Below the pieces are notes generated by a model. It made no database searches, had not been told where the DNA came from, and saw only the letters and a program-made list of their open reading frames with translations. This document shows, piece by piece, positions 7,889 to 16,778 of a DNA stretch of 64,000 nt (positions are counted from its first letter, which is position 1; each line of letters starts with the position of its first letter). This stretch comes from Mycolicibacterium rhodesiae JS60 (GTDB lineage: Bacteria > Actinomycetota > Actinomycetes > Mycobacteriales > Mycobacteriaceae). The DNA lies in the NCBI GenBank assembly GCA_000230935.2, contig AGIQ01000007.1, forward strand, positions 62,001 to 126,000. Reading direction: 5' to 3'. The position numbers and the translations under genes were made by a program.

Positions 7889-9028
7889 ATGATCAGGGTC
7901 GCGCAGGTCGCGAACTTCTACGGCCCCCGGTCGGGCGGGTTGCGTACCGCGGTCGATCGGCTCGGCGCCGAATACTGCGCCGCCGGGCATGAAGTCTTCC
8001 TCATCGTTCCGGGAGCCGATGCGGCCCACACCAAGCTGACCACCGGGGTCACCCGAATAACTGTTCCCGCCAAGCAGATTCCATTCACCGGGGGATACCG
8101 CGCGGTCCTGCCGGCTCCGGTGACCGCGCTGCTGGAGGAGCTGGCTCCCGACGCCATCGAAGTGTCCGACCGGTTCACGCTGCGCTCCCTGGGCCGCTGG
8201 GGAGCGCGCCACGGTGTCACGACGGTGATGATCTCTCACGAGCGACTGGACCGGTTGACCGGCCAGATCATGCCCAAGCGGCTCGCACGCCGCATCGCCG
8301 ACATCGCCAATCGCCGGACCGCGGCCAATTACGACACTGTGTTGTGTACCACCAGCTTTGCCCGCGAAGAGTTCGACCGCATCGGTGCCGCCAACGTGAT
8401 GACGGTACCGCTGGGGGTGGACCTCGACACGTTTCACCCCAACCGGTTCTGCACGCTCACCCGCAACCGCTGGGCCGCCCCACAACAGGTGCTGCTCGTG
8501 CACTGCGGTCGGTTGTCGGTGGAGAAGCGGGCCGACCGCAGCATCGATGCCCTTGCCGCGCTGCGTGATTCGGGCGTAGACGCCCGGCTGGTGGTGGCAG
8601 GCGACGGACCGATGCGGGCGCGACTGCAGAGGCAGGCACAACGGTTGCCGGTGGACTTCACCGGCTTCATCGAATCGCGCGACGCGGTGGCGACGCTACT
8701 GGCCACCGCAGATGTCGCGCTGGCGCCCGGCCCGCACGAAACGTTCGGGCTGGCCGCACTGGAAGCGCTGGCGTGCGGCACACCGGCGGTCGTGTCACGT
8801 ACGTCCGCGCTGACCGAGATCCTGACTTCCGACAGCGGTGCGTGTGCCGACAACGATCCGCAGGCCATCGCCGCGGCCGTCGCCGGTGTCATCGGCCGTC
8901 CCGAACAACAACGACGGTTCTGTGCACGGCGAAGGGCCGAGACGTTCACCTGGCCGCGCGCCGCCGCGGGAATGCTGACCGCACTGAGCGGTTTGGCGCA
9001 TGGCGGCGACGGGAACGCCGCTATTTGA
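7889..9028 (+). CDS. Glycosyltransferase family 4 protein
   Basis: 379 residues from the ATG at 7889 with two Rossmann-like lobes. The N-terminal lobe has FYGPRSGGLRT, the acceptor/donor loop typical of GT4 retaining mannosyl/glucosyltransferases. The C-terminal lobe has LLVHCGRLSVEKRADRSID (GRLxxEK donor phosphate motif) and the EX7E-type PHETFGLAALEALACGTP. Cytosolic, likely using a nucleotide or GDP-sugar to modify an envelope lipid or glycan. The preceding frame to 7790 is non-coding overlap with the divergent gene. Specific substrate cannot be told. Confidence 0.85.
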   Translation: MIRVAQVANFYGPRSGGLRTAVDRLGAEYCAAGHEVFLIVPGADAAHTKLTTGVTRITVPAKQIPFTGGYRAVLPAPVTALLEELAPDAIEVSDRFTLRSLGRWGARHGVTTVMISHERLDRLTGQIMPKRLARRIADIANRRTAANYDTVLCTTSFAREEFDRIGAANVMTVPLGVDLDTFHPNRFCTLTRNRWAAPQQVLLVHCGRLSVEKRADRSIDALAALRDSGVDARLVVAGDGPMRARLQRQAQRLPVDFTGFIESRDAVATLLATADVALAPGPHETFGLAALEALACGTPAVVSRTSALTEILTSDSGACADNDPQAIAAAVAGVIGRPEQQRRFCARRRAETFTWPRAAAGMLTALSGLAHGGDGNAAI

Positions 9029-9068
9029 CGGTGCCGTATCCGCGGCCCGCTCGATGAAGGAGCCCGAG

Positions 9069-9482
9069 ATGGCCTCGAATACCGTGTGGATTGTCGTCGC
9101 CGTGGTCGCAGCGCTGATCGTCGTCGCCGCCATGGTGTGGGTTGGACGCAAACGTCAGCTCAGCCGCCGCGTCGCGCAAGCCGAGGAGATCCGCGAGGGA
9201 GTTCGCCAGGATCATGTCAAGGTACAGCGCCGCGAGGCACTGGCCGAGGAGACCGCCGCGAAAGCTCGTGCGGCGCAAGCCGAAGCCGAAGCCAAGGCAG
9301 CCGAGGCGGCCCGCCTGCAGGAGAACGCGGAAAAGCACCGCACCGAGGCGGCCACTCACCGCGAAGAGCTCGACGAGAAGTGGTCACACACCGACGATCT
9401 CGACCCGCGGGTCAGCGACGACGAACGCGCTGGTTCAATCGCGCGAGGAGATCAGACCGGGCGCGCCGAGGCTGACCGGTAA
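9069..9482 (+). CDS. Single-pass membrane protein with coiled coil
   Basis: 137 residues: one transmembrane helix (about residues 5-25, VWIVVAVVAALIVVAAMVWVG) and then a long Ala/Glu/Arg-rich heptad region (about 30-110), followed by an acidic polar tail. AAGGAG lies seven bases before the ATG at 9069, which settles this start. It follows the glycosyltransferase by 40 bases and may share its transcript. Its 3' end overlaps the convergent cyp140 gene by 48 bases. Small scaffolding or stress-type proteins have this form; function unknown. Confidence 0.75.
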   Translation: MASNTVWIVVAVVAALIVVAAMVWVGRKRQLSRRVAQAEEIREGVRQDHVKVQRREALAEETAAKARAAQAEAEAKAAEAARLQENAEKHRTEAATHREELDEKWSHTDDLDPRVSDDERAGSIARGDQTGRAEADR

Positions 9483-10751
9483 CTCGGCCCAACCGCGCAG
9501 CACCCGGGTGTCGCGCCGGCTGCCGAGGCCGGCCAGTTGCACTTCCGGAAAGTACGTGAAGAAGCTGCGTAGCCCGACCTCGCCTTCGGCTCGCGCCAGC
9601 GCCGCACCCAAACAGAAGTGCCTGCCACCCGAAAAGGCAAGGTGCTTACCGGCATTGGCTCGACGGACGTCGAACCGGTGCGGATCGGCAAAGACGGCGG
9701 GATCGCGGTTGGCAGCGGCCAGATAGATCGCCACCATCTCACCGGCTCGCACGGCCGTGCCGGCAACCTCGGTGTCTCGCAGCGCAATGCGCGCCGACAA
9801 CTGTACCGGCGATTCCAGCCGCAAGATCTCCTCGACGGCGCCTGCCCACAGCGACGGGTCCTGCTGCAGCCTCGCAAGCTGGTCGGGGGAGTTGAGCAGC
9901 AGCCGGATTCCGTTGCCCAGCAGGTTCACTGTGGTCTCGAACCCGGCGGCGAGCACCAGCCCCGCCACGCCCTGCAGCTCGGCCTCGTCGAGGTGCCGCC
10001 CGTCGTCCGATGCCGCGATCAACTGGCTCATCAGGTCGTCGCCGGGGTGCTCGCGAAGGTGCTGCAGGTGCGCGGACAGCCACTCGTTGAACCCGGCGAG
10101 ACCCTTCTGCACCCGCTGGTACTGCGGCCAGGACAACCCGACGTCGAGGCTGGGTGCGGCGAGCTCACCGAACTCCAGGATCCGCGGCCGGTCGGCGTCG
10201 GGCACACCGAGAATGTCGCCGATCACCGCGACGGGCAGCTGCGAGCAATACCGCTCAACGATGTCGACGACGCCGGGCCCCTCCGACAGCCCGTCGAGCA
10301 GTGCGGCAGCACTGTCCTCGACCCGATCGCGCAGTGCCGTCACCGCCCGCGAGGTGAACACCGAGGAGACCGTCTTGCGGTACCGGGTGTGCTCAGGGGG
10401 CTCGACGGCCAGCAGTGACGGCGGGCGCAGGGGGTGCAACAGGTCGTCACGGGTGCGCCGTTCCACCCATTGCAGCGGTTTGGGGAGGTTGCCGCCCAGG
10501 ATGATCACGCGGAAGTCGTCGGACCGCAGCAGCTCGTGGGCGACGGCGTGATCGAGGGTGAGGAAACCCACTCGGGTGGGGATCATCGGCCCGCGATCGC
10601 GCATCTCGTCGAAGAACGAGACCGGGTCGGCCCGCACCGCCGGGTCGAACGCCATCCGGGCCTGCGGGTCACCGCGCCGGGCAGCCACCCCGGCGACCGC
10701 TCGGATCACGCCGTGCATCACCAACCAGTGCGCCCGCTGCTTCATGCTCAT
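9435..10751 (-). CDS. cyp140: Cytochrome P450, CYP140 family
   Basis: About 438 residues. The I-helix oxygen-binding motif is AGFETT, the K-helix ExxR is EEILRLES, and the heme-cysteine loop is FSGGRHFCLGAA. The N-terminus (HWLVMHGVIR), the LLAVEPPEHTRYRKTVS segment and the DTRVLRGW ending match M. tuberculosis CYP140 closely from memory. CYP140 is an orphan P450 with no established substrate. ATGs at 10751 and 10745 are both possible. Synteny with the glnA3/amidohydrolase pair supports the assignment, although about 7 kb is interposed here. It lies 35 bases downstream of cyp124 on the same strand, so the two P450s may be co-transcribed. Confidence 0.82.
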   Translation of the reverse strand: MSMKQRAHWLVMHGVIRAVAGVAARRGDPQARMAFDPAVRADPVSFFDEMRDRGPMIPTRVGFLTLDHAVAHELLRSDDFRVIILGGNLPKPLQWVERRTRDDLLHPLRPPSLLAVEPPEHTRYRKTVSSVFTSRAVTALRDRVEDSAAALLDGLSEGPGVVDIVERYCSQLPVAVIGDILGVPDADRPRILEFGELAAPSLDVGLSWPQYQRVQKGLAGFNEWLSAHLQHLREHPGDDLMSQLIAASDDGRHLDEAELQGVAGLVLAAGFETTVNLLGNGIRLLLNSPDQLARLQQDPSLWAGAVEEILRLESPVQLSARIALRDTEVAGTAVRAGEMVAIYLAAANRDPAVFADPHRFDVRRANAGKHLAFSGGRHFCLGAALARAEGEVGLRSFFTYFPEVQLAGLGSRRDTRVLRGWAELPVSLGAPGLISSRD

Positions 10752-10786
10752 CACGCTACGAGTGCCAGACCGTGCGCGCCACAACC

Positions 10787-12067
10787 TCAGGCAGGCGCCC
10801 AGCTGACGGGCAGACGTTTGATGCCGTGGATGAACGCCGACAGCAGCATGGCCGGTTCCTCGGTGACGGCGATGTCCGGGATGCGGCGATGCAGCTCTTC
10901 GAACACCACCGCGATCTCGCGGCGGGCCAGATTGGCGCCCAGGCAGAAGTGCGCGCCGCCACCGCCGAATCCGACATGGTGGTTCGGCGTGCGCTTTACA
11001 TCGAACATCCACGGGTCGGCGAATTTGTCCTCATCGCGGTTGGCCGAGGCGTACCACATGGTGACCTTGTCGCCCTCGGCCATCTTGACTCCGGACAGCT
11101 CGATATCGCGAGTGAGGGTGCGGCGCATATAGATCACCGGTGATGCCCACCGCACCACCTCCTCCACGGCGGTGTCGGTGACGGCTTCGAAATCGTCCCA
11201 CCAGACGCGGCGCTGCTCGGGATAGCGAGTCAGGGCCAGCACACCGTGGCTGATCGCGTTGCGGGTGGTCTCGTTGCCGGCGACCGCCAGCAGGATGAAG
11301 AACGAGGCGATCTCCGCGGACGTCAGACGCTCCCCGTCAACCTCGGCGGCCACCAGCGCGGTGGTCAGATCGTCGCGAGGGTTGGTCCGCCGGTCCTCGG
11401 CCAGTGCGGTCGCGTAGGCGCCGATGTCCAGTGCGACCTTGAGGAATTCGTTGAAGTCGGTGGTCAGGTCGGGATCGCCGAAGCCCAGGATGATGTTGGT
11501 CCACCCGAAGATCCGGTCGTGGTCCTCCTCGGGGATGCCCATCATGTCGCAGATGACCTGCAGGGGTAGCGGTCCGGACAGCTCGGTGACCAGCTCGGCG
11601 TTGCCGTCGGGATGATTGGCCTGCATCGCCGACACCAATTGCTGCGCGCGGGCGCGCACCGAGGCCTCGGTGCGGGCGACGACCTTGGGTGTGAAGGCGC
11701 TGCGCACGATGTTGCGCAGCCGGGAGTGCCGCGGATCGTCCAGCGCGATCATCGAGCCGAAGTACTCGGCGACCTCGGGGACCTGGTCGCCGATGGTGAT
11801 GTTGGGGTACGAGCTGAAGATCTCGGGATGGCGGCTGGCGTAGAAGACGTCGTCGAGTTTCGTCAGCGCCCAATGCCCCGGGCCTGCGGGCACACCCTCG
11901 TACTCCACTTCGCGGAAGAAGGTTATCGGAGCCTGCCGGCGCAGTGTTGCGAACGCACCGTCGCGGACGGCGTCGTCGAGCATCCAGAACTCGAACGTGC
12001 CCAGATTGATGTCCTCGAGCGCCATCTCGGGGGGCGCCTGACCATTCACTCGTGTGGCTATGCCCAT
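10787..12067 (-). CDS. cyp124: Cytochrome P450, CYP124 family
   Basis: 426 residues from the ATG at 12067. AGNETT (I helix), EEVVRW (ExxR) and FGGGGAHFCLGAN (heme loop) are intact. The stretches DDAVRDGAFATLRR, YASRHPEIFSSYPNITI and IFGWTNIILGFGDPDL are near-identical to CYP124A1. The family omega-hydroxylates methyl-branched lipids such as phytanic acid and can attack the sterol side chain. Ferredoxin partners could come from the fdx genes elsewhere in the window. The frame extends upstream to 12160 without recognisable CYP124 residues. No KstR-type site is seen upstream. Confidence 0.85.
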   Translation of the reverse strand: MGIATRVNGQAPPEMALEDINLGTFEFWMLDDAVRDGAFATLRRQAPITFFREVEYEGVPAGPGHWALTKLDDVFYASRHPEIFSSYPNITIGDQVPEVAEYFGSMIALDDPRHSRLRNIVRSAFTPKVVARTEASVRARAQQLVSAMQANHPDGNAELVTELSGPLPLQVICDMMGIPEEDHDRIFGWTNIILGFGDPDLTTDFNEFLKVALDIGAYATALAEDRRTNPRDDLTTALVAAEVDGERLTSAEIASFFILLAVAGNETTRNAISHGVLALTRYPEQRRVWWDDFEAVTDTAVEEVVRWASPVIYMRRTLTRDIELSGVKMAEGDKVTMWYASANRDEDKFADPWMFDVKRTPNHHVGFGGGGAHFCLGANLARREIAVVFEELHRRIPDIAVTEEPAMLLSAFIHGIKRLPVSWAPA

Positions 12068-12138
12068 GGGGGACGACACTAGAGTCTGACCACCAACGCT
12101 CGTGATCGTTTCCCGATTCAGGCAAGCTTGCTGCCACG

Positions 12139-12807
12139 ATGACTCGCACCTCGACGACACTGCGATTCGGCCTGCTGCTCACGACGGCCAACGGCTTCCT
12201 GGACGCCTACACCTACATCGCCCGCGGCGGGGTGTTCGCCAACGTGCAGACCGCCAACGTCATCTTCTTCGCGCTCAACATGAGTCAGGGCAAGGTCGTC
12301 AGCGCGCTGGCCCATGTCTGGCCTCTGCTGGCGTTCATCGCCGGGGTCGGCCTGGCCTCCTATCTGAAGTCGGGTCGTGCGGAGCGCTATCTGAAGCATC
12401 CGTTGCGCTGGACCATGCTGGCGCAGGGGATCGTCTTTTTCGTGATCGGTTTCGTGCCGACAACCGTGGCCCACACCTATGCGACGGTGCCGATCTCGTT
12501 CGTCGCGGCCATGCAGATCGGGCTGTTCCGCAACATCGGGGATCTGGTGTACCTGCCGGTGGCCACCACCGGAAATCTGATGCGACTGGTCGAATCGGGC
12601 TATACCGGGTTCGTGGACCACGATGCAACGGCACGGCGGGCGTTCTCGACCTACGGCGCGCTCACGCTGTTCTTCACCGGCGGCGCGTTGGCCGGCGCCT
12701 TCGCCACCCACGCCTGGCACGTGCATGCGATCTGGATACCGGCCGGCGTCCTGTTCGTCACACTGCTCCTGTTCATCGTCGACGAGCGCAAGGGCCTCGA
12801 GCCGTGA
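12139..12807 (+). CDS. DUF1275 (YoaK-like) membrane protein
   Basis: 222 residues with about six transmembrane helices. The N-terminal ANGFLDAYTYIARGGVFANVQTAN segment and the later QIGLFRN...TGNLMRL repeat are the two conserved blocks of the YoaK/DUF1275 family, whose function is unknown and which may be a transporter. The stop overlaps the start of the next gene (GTGA), so the pair is translationally coupled. It is divergent from cyp124. Confidence 0.85.
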   Translation: MTRTSTTLRFGLLLTTANGFLDAYTYIARGGVFANVQTANVIFFALNMSQGKVVSALAHVWPLLAFIAGVGLASYLKSGRAERYLKHPLRWTMLAQGIVFFVIGFVPTTVAHTYATVPISFVAAMQIGLFRNIGDLVYLPVATTGNLMRLVESGYTGFVDHDATARRAFSTYGALTLFFTGGALAGAFATHAWHVHAIWIPAGVLFVTLLLFIVDERKGLEP

Positions 12808-13889
12808 GGATGCCACCGCTGGAATGTGCCTCGTGCGGGCGGGAATTCGACGTCGCAGACCTGGTGTGGCATTGCCCCTGCGGCGGATTGTTCGACGTCA
12901 GCGGGCGGTGGCGGCCGACTCCGGATGCGGTGCTGCCCGTCCCGGTCGCCGACTCGATCACCCTGGGCGAGGGCAACACCCCGCTGGTACGGTCCAAGAC
13001 TCTGCCCGCGGCCCGCTTCAAGCTCGAATTCTTCAGTCCGACATTGTCTTTCAAAGACCGCGGCGCCGTGGTGCTGGCGTCGCTGGCCGCCCACCTTCAG
13101 GTGGGCACGGCGGTGGTCGACAGCAGCGGCAATGCCGGGACAGCGGCGGCGGCCTATTTCGCCAGAGCCGGCATCGACTGCCGGGTGCTGGTACCCGCGT
13201 CGACCTCGCCGGAGAAACTCGCCCAGATCGCCGCACACGGCGCCGACCTCACCCTGGTGCCGGGCAGCCGCGCCGACACGGCAGCCGCGGCCGCCGAAAT
13301 CGCTGCTCGCCCTGGTGTGTTCTACGCCAGCCACGTCTATCACCCGTACTTCATGCACGGCGTGAAGACCTACGGCTACGAGATCTGGCGGCAGAACAAC
13401 AACAGCCTGCCCTCGGCGGTGCTGGTCCCGGTCGGCAATGGGACTCTGCTACTGGGCTGTTATCTGGCGTTCAGCGAGCTGGTCGCGGCCGGCGTTGCCG
13501 ACCGGATGCCTGCGCTGCTGGCCGTGCAGGCTGCGGGTTGCGCGCCGCTCGCCGCGCAATGGCAGGGCCACGAATACCAGCCCGCACCGACGGTGGCCGA
13601 GGGCATCGCGATCACCGCTCCGCCGCGGGCCGCCCAGATCCTGGCTGCCGTGCGCGCTTCCGGTGGCACCATCGTCGCGATAGACGACGACGCGGTGGTC
13701 GCCGGTCGCCGGGCGCTGGCACAGCGCGAGGGTCTGTTCGTGGAGCCCACCGCGGCGGTCTGTTACGCCGCGGCGGCCGGCGCGGAGAACCGCACCGGGC
13801 CGGGCTGGTCGCTCGTGCGGGAGCTGCTGGCCAACGACGACGTCGTCATTCCGCTATGCGGCGCGGGACTCAAACATCCCGGTGAGTGA
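12804..13889 (+). CDS. Threonine-synthase-like PLP enzyme with N-terminal zinc-ribbon motif
   Basis: 361 residues from the overlapping GTG at 12804 (an ATG six bases on is equally possible). Two cysteine pairs, CASCG and CPCGG, form the small N-terminal zinc-ribbon seen in archaeal-type threonine synthases. GEGNTPLV, the PLP lysine motif LSFKDRGA and the SSGNAGTAAAA phosphate loop follow, all fold-type II PLP features. Family reaction: O-phosphohomoserine to threonine, but related enzymes act as serine/threonine dehydratases or cysteate synthases, and a housekeeping thrC is expected elsewhere. Coupling to a DUF1275 protein hints at amino-acid export or turnover, an inference. Confidence 0.8.
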   Translation: MRMPPLECASCGREFDVADLVWHCPCGGLFDVSGRWRPTPDAVLPVPVADSITLGEGNTPLVRSKTLPAARFKLEFFSPTLSFKDRGAVVLASLAAHLQVGTAVVDSSGNAGTAAAAYFARAGIDCRVLVPASTSPEKLAQIAAHGADLTLVPGSRADTAAAAAEIAARPGVFYASHVYHPYFMHGVKTYGYEIWRQNNNSLPSAVLVPVGNGTLLLGCYLAFSELVAAGVADRMPALLAVQAAGCAPLAAQWQGHEYQPAPTVAEGIAITAPPRAAQILAAVRASGGTIVAIDDDAVVAGRRALAQREGLFVEPTAAVCYAAAAGAENRTGPGWSLVRELLANDDVVIPLCGAGLKHPGE

Positions 13890-13904
13890 GACTTCGGTGT
13901 CTCA
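13887..13904. terminator. Short hairpin spanning two convergent stop codons
   Basis: TGAGAC and GTCTCA form a perfect 6-bp stem with a 6-base loop. The stem contains the stop codon of the PLP gene on one strand and that of the NTF2-like gene on the other. Probably a weak bidirectional terminator; no U-tract is present, as is usual in mycobacteria. Confidence 0.4.
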
Positions 13905-14405
13905 GGCCAGCTCCCAGCCCATGTTCTTGGCGAATGCCACCGCGTCGTCGGAGATGGTTCCGAGCTTCTTCGACGCCTCGATGTAGCCCTTCACCATCGG
14001 CATGAAGTTCATCGGGTTGTAGGCGTCTTCCTCATAGCTCCACAGCCCGTTTCCGGCGTACTTGAGCACCGACAGATTGGGCTCCTCGTGGATGCTGCCG
14101 TCGCCGGGATCGCGCATCCGGTTCTGGAATTCGCAGATCACCCAACCCTTGTCGACATCGATGGAGTACCAGGTCGCAGGGAAGAACGGCATCTCGGTGC
14201 CCGGAAACGTGTTCATGGTGCCGACGATCCAATTGCGGATCGCTTCGCGCCCGCGGAACGTCCCGTAGGAGTGTTCGACGTAGATCGCGTCCTCGGTGAA
14301 TTGGTCGGCGAACCGACCCCAGTCCCAGCTGTCGGCGATACCGACAACCACCTGCCGGTGTTCATCGAACGCCGTCTCGATTTCTTCGCGTGACCATTGA
14401 CCCAT
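13902..14405 (-). CDS. SnoaL-like/nuclear transport factor 2 family protein
   Basis: 167 residues of NTF2 fold: the N-terminal helix pair (EIETAFDEHRQVVVGIADSWDW), FTEDAIYVEHSYGTFRGREAI with conserved Asp/Glu/His in the cavity, the WVICEFQNRM strand and a C-terminal helical extension. Such proteins bind hydrophobic ligands or act as small isomerases/hydrolases. It lies 41 bases downstream of the SRPBCC gene on the same strand, another small lipid-binding fold, so the two may form an operon handling a common lipid ligand. Confidence 0.8.
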   Translation of the reverse strand: MGQWSREEIETAFDEHRQVVVGIADSWDWGRFADQFTEDAIYVEHSYGTFRGREAIRNWIVGTMNTFPGTEMPFFPATWYSIDVDKGWVICEFQNRMRDPGDGSIHEEPNLSVLKYAGNGLWSYEEDAYNPMNFMPMVKGYIEASKKLGTISDDAVAFAKNMGWELA

Positions 14406-14408
14406 GCA

Positions 14409-14426
14409 CCGGTTGTATCAAACCGG
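14409..14426. promoter_or_regulatory. Inverted repeat upstream of the NTF2-like gene
   Basis: CCGGTT and AACCGG flank a 6-base spacer, just before the ATG at 14405 and after the SRPBCC stop at 14447. It could be an operator or an intercistronic hairpin in the transcript. Confidence 0.3.
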
Positions 14427-14446
14427 CCGGCGCGCGCGGCCGGGAT

Positions 14447-14902
14447 TCAGTCGTTCTCGACGACGGTCTTCATCCGCTCCAACGTGGTCTGCATATCGCG
14501 CCGATTGCGCCGTCCCCGCAGATATCCGCCGAACATCCAGAACAGCTGCATGGCCGGAGACTTGTTGAGCCGGAACGACTCTGTCACGTCGGTGCTGTCA
14601 CCTTGTGCGTCGAGGCGATAGTGCCAGTTGTTGAGCGCCCGATCGCCGGCCAGGACGGCGAAGCCGAATTCGCGTCCCGGCTCGCAGGCGGTGACCCGAC
14701 AGGTGGTCCAGTACACCGGTCCGATCTCGTTGCGGCGGACGTGGCCGCGGAATTTGGCTCCCAGCGCCGGTCCGGTAGCGCCGTCGAGCCATTCGGACTC
14801 GAACACCTCGGGCGAGAACTCGCCGGTCCTGGTGATGTCGGTGATGAGATTCCAGATCTTGTCGGCCGGTGCGGCCATGCGCACGGTCACGGAGCCTTCC
14901 AT
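14447..14902 (-). CDS. SRPBCC (polyketide cyclase/START-like) protein
   Basis: 151 residues with the SRPBCC hydrophobic-ligand fold: an N-terminal strand (SVTVRMAAPADKIWNLITDIT), the central KFRGHVRR strand and a long C-terminal helix (GRRNRRDMQTTLERMKTVV). A TAGGAT -10-like box at 14915-14910 lies seven bases before the ATG, so the mRNA may be leaderless. Position between cyp140 and the chorismate mutase gene parallels Rv1883c of M. tuberculosis from memory. Likely binds or carries a lipid; no catalytic residue can be assigned. Confidence 0.8.
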   Translation of the reverse strand: MEGSVTVRMAAPADKIWNLITDITRTGEFSPEVFESEWLDGATGPALGAKFRGHVRRNEIGPVYWTTCRVTACEPGREFGFAVLAGDRALNNWHYRLDAQGDSTDVTESFRLNKSPAMQLFWMFGGYLRGRRNRRDMQTTLERMKTVVEND

Positions 14903-14926
14903 GACCGTGATCCTAGGTCCGGGGAG

Positions 14927-15754
14927 TCAGGCCGAGGTGACGTGCGGTATCTCCGGCTGCAGGAAAACGTCGTTGAGCGTGACGGTGCGTAGATTGCGCG
15001 ACCGGACGATGTCCACCAGCGCGGGGTAGACGTGGGTGACCGGCAGGTGGTTGAGGTGGCCGATGACGATGTTCTGCTGGATGAAGTACCGGTCGGCCAT
15101 CTTCACGATGTAGTCCTCGGCCACCGGGGTGGCGTCGGCGAGCGATCCCGACCACAGCGTCGGAACCCGGTAGCCCAGATCCGCTGCGACGGCATCGACG
15201 TCGTCGTTGTGGCTGCCGTAGGGCGGCCGGAAATACGGTGTGGCGTCGGCACCGAACGTGGCCCGCAGGAAGCGGTCGTTGCGCTGCAACTGATCGGCGA
15301 CCTGCTCTTTCGGCAGCGTGGTCAGGTCGGGATGCGACCAGGTGTGGTTGCCGAGCTGGATCTGTCCGGAGTCCACCAAGGGGCGGAGCAGCGCGGCGTT
15401 ATCGCGCCAGGAGTCGTAGACGCCGTTGACGAAGAACGTCAGGCGAATCCCGGTGTCCTTGGCCAGCTGCGTATAGAGCCGTACCACTTCGGAATTCACC
15501 CCGTCGTCGACGGTGATCGCCAGCAGGTCACCCTTGCCCGGCAGCTTGGTCAGCTCGCCACCGCCCGGCAGCGGAACGCGGGCCGCCGTGGCCGGCGGCG
15601 GCAGCAACGGTGCCGCGCCGATCGGCGGCGGGGGAGCCTTGGTCGCCGCCAGCGGCGCAGTGGTCTGCGACATCGCGATCGCACTGGACGCCCCGACGAG
15701 GCCGGCCGACGCAAGCAGCCCGATGACGAATTGGCGTCGGGTTACCTCGGCCAC
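14927..15754 (-). CDS. Exported polysaccharide deacetylase (NodB domain)
   Basis: 275 residues. A Tat-like signal (TRRQFVIGLLASAGLVG) is followed by a Pro/Ala-rich linker to about residue 70. The NodB domain then shows ITVDDGVN (the catalytic and metal Asp pair), the metal histidines in LGNHTWSHPDL, RPPYGS (catalytic arginine loop) and the C-terminal VIGHLNH histidine. Carbohydrate esterase family 4 removes N- or O-acetyl groups from peptidoglycan or other polysaccharides outside the membrane. The GTG start is inferred. It ends 24 bases upstream of the SRPBCC start, and the leaderless promoter of that gene lies in this gap. Confidence 0.85.
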   Translation of the reverse strand: MAEVTRRQFVIGLLASAGLVGASSAIAMSQTTAPLAATKAPPPPIGAAPLLPPPATAARVPLPGGGELTKLPGKGDLLAITVDDGVNSEVVRLYTQLAKDTGIRLTFFVNGVYDSWRDNAALLRPLVDSGQIQLGNHTWSHPDLTTLPKEQVADQLQRNDRFLRATFGADATPYFRPPYGSHNDDVDAVAADLGYRVPTLWSGSLADATPVAEDYIVKMADRYFIQQNIVIGHLNHLPVTHVYPALVDIVRSRNLRTVTLNDVFLQPEIPHVTSA

Positions 15755-15875
15755 GTGCCGGTCCCAGAAGCCACATCCGTCACACCTGTCACACCCTCAG
15801 GGTAAGCTTGGCGCCCCCCGAAACGAGGCACATCCGCGCCTGTGTCGTCGTATTCGCGCGGGTTACCGTGGCGGG

Positions 15876-16760
15876 GTGGACGACGTGAAGCTCCGGTTCG
15901 GAGTCAGTCTGGGCAACAGGGTTGAGGAACTGCCCCGGATCATCGACCGATTGGAGTCGGCCGGCGTCGACTCGCTGTGGTTCTCGGAGTTGGTGTACAG
16001 CCCGGCGGTGGACCCGTTCGCCGGGATGGCCTACACGCTCGGTCGCACCGATCGCCTGAAGGTCGGCACGTCGGTCGCGGTGCTGCCCGGCCGCAACCCG
16101 GTGCTGGTCGCCAAGGCACTGGCAGCACTGGCCGCACTCGGCCCCAAACGGGTTCTGCCCGCGTTCGGGCTGCGCCCGGCATCGCCGGCGGAATGGGACC
16201 TGTTTGCCGTCCCCGACGGGAAGCGCGCCGCGGTCTTCGACGAAGCCCTGCACGTCGTGCGCGCGCTGCTGACGGGCGACGAGGTGACCTTCGACGGCAC
16301 GTTCTTTCAGCTCACCGCCGCGTCACTGGGCATCCGCCCGCCGATGCCGGTCGACATCTGGCTCGGCGGGTCGGCACCGGCGGCGTTCCGACGCATCGGC
16401 CGACTTGCCGATGGCTGGCTGGGCAGCTTCCTCACCCCCGGCGAAGCACGGGCGGCGCGCGACAGCATCGAGCGGGCCGCCGCCGAGGCCGGCCGCACCA
16501 TCGAACCCGACCACTTCGGCCTGAGTCTCGGCGTCGCCGACGGGGGCCTGGGTCACGAGATCGCCGCCGCCATCCGCGCCCGCAGGCCCGACGCGGATCC
16601 GGCAGATCTGGTCGCGGGGGACTGGTCCCAATTGCATCGGCAGCTCGACGGTCTCATCGCCGCGGGGCTGAGCAAATTCGTCATCCGGCCCGTCGGCGAC
16701 ATCCCCTCGGACGAGTTCATCGACCGTTTCATCGCCGAACTGTTGCCCAGACAGAACTGA
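15876..16760 (+). CDS. LLM-class F420-dependent oxidoreductase
   Basis: 294 residues from a GTG at 15876. The luciferase-like TIM barrel is evident: FGVSLGNRVEELPRIIDRLESAGVDSLWFSE at the N-terminus, RLKVGTSVAVLPGRNPVLVAKALAAL, then MPVDIWLGGSAPAAFRRIGRLADGWLG, the cofactor phosphate region. Short mycobacterial members of this type usually use F420 rather than FMN. Substrate unknown. The 19 bases before the next start suggest an operon with the DUF4331 gene. The frame upstream to 15513 is shadow over the deacetylase gene. Confidence 0.82.
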   Translation: MDDVKLRFGVSLGNRVEELPRIIDRLESAGVDSLWFSELVYSPAVDPFAGMAYTLGRTDRLKVGTSVAVLPGRNPVLVAKALAALAALGPKRVLPAFGLRPASPAEWDLFAVPDGKRAAVFDEALHVVRALLTGDEVTFDGTFFQLTAASLGIRPPMPVDIWLGGSAPAAFRRIGRLADGWLGSFLTPGEARAARDSIERAAAEAGRTIEPDHFGLSLGVADGGLGHEIAAAIRARRPDADPADLVAGDWSQLHRQLDGLIAAGLSKFVIRPVGDIPSDEFIDRFIAELLPRQN

Positions 16761-16778
16761 TCCGGCAAGGTTTCGTTG

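Noticed and set aside
12102..12803. An N-terminal extension of the threonine-synthase-like frame
   Set aside because: It overlaps the DUF1275 gene in another frame and shows no protein pattern; the enzyme starts at 12804/12810.
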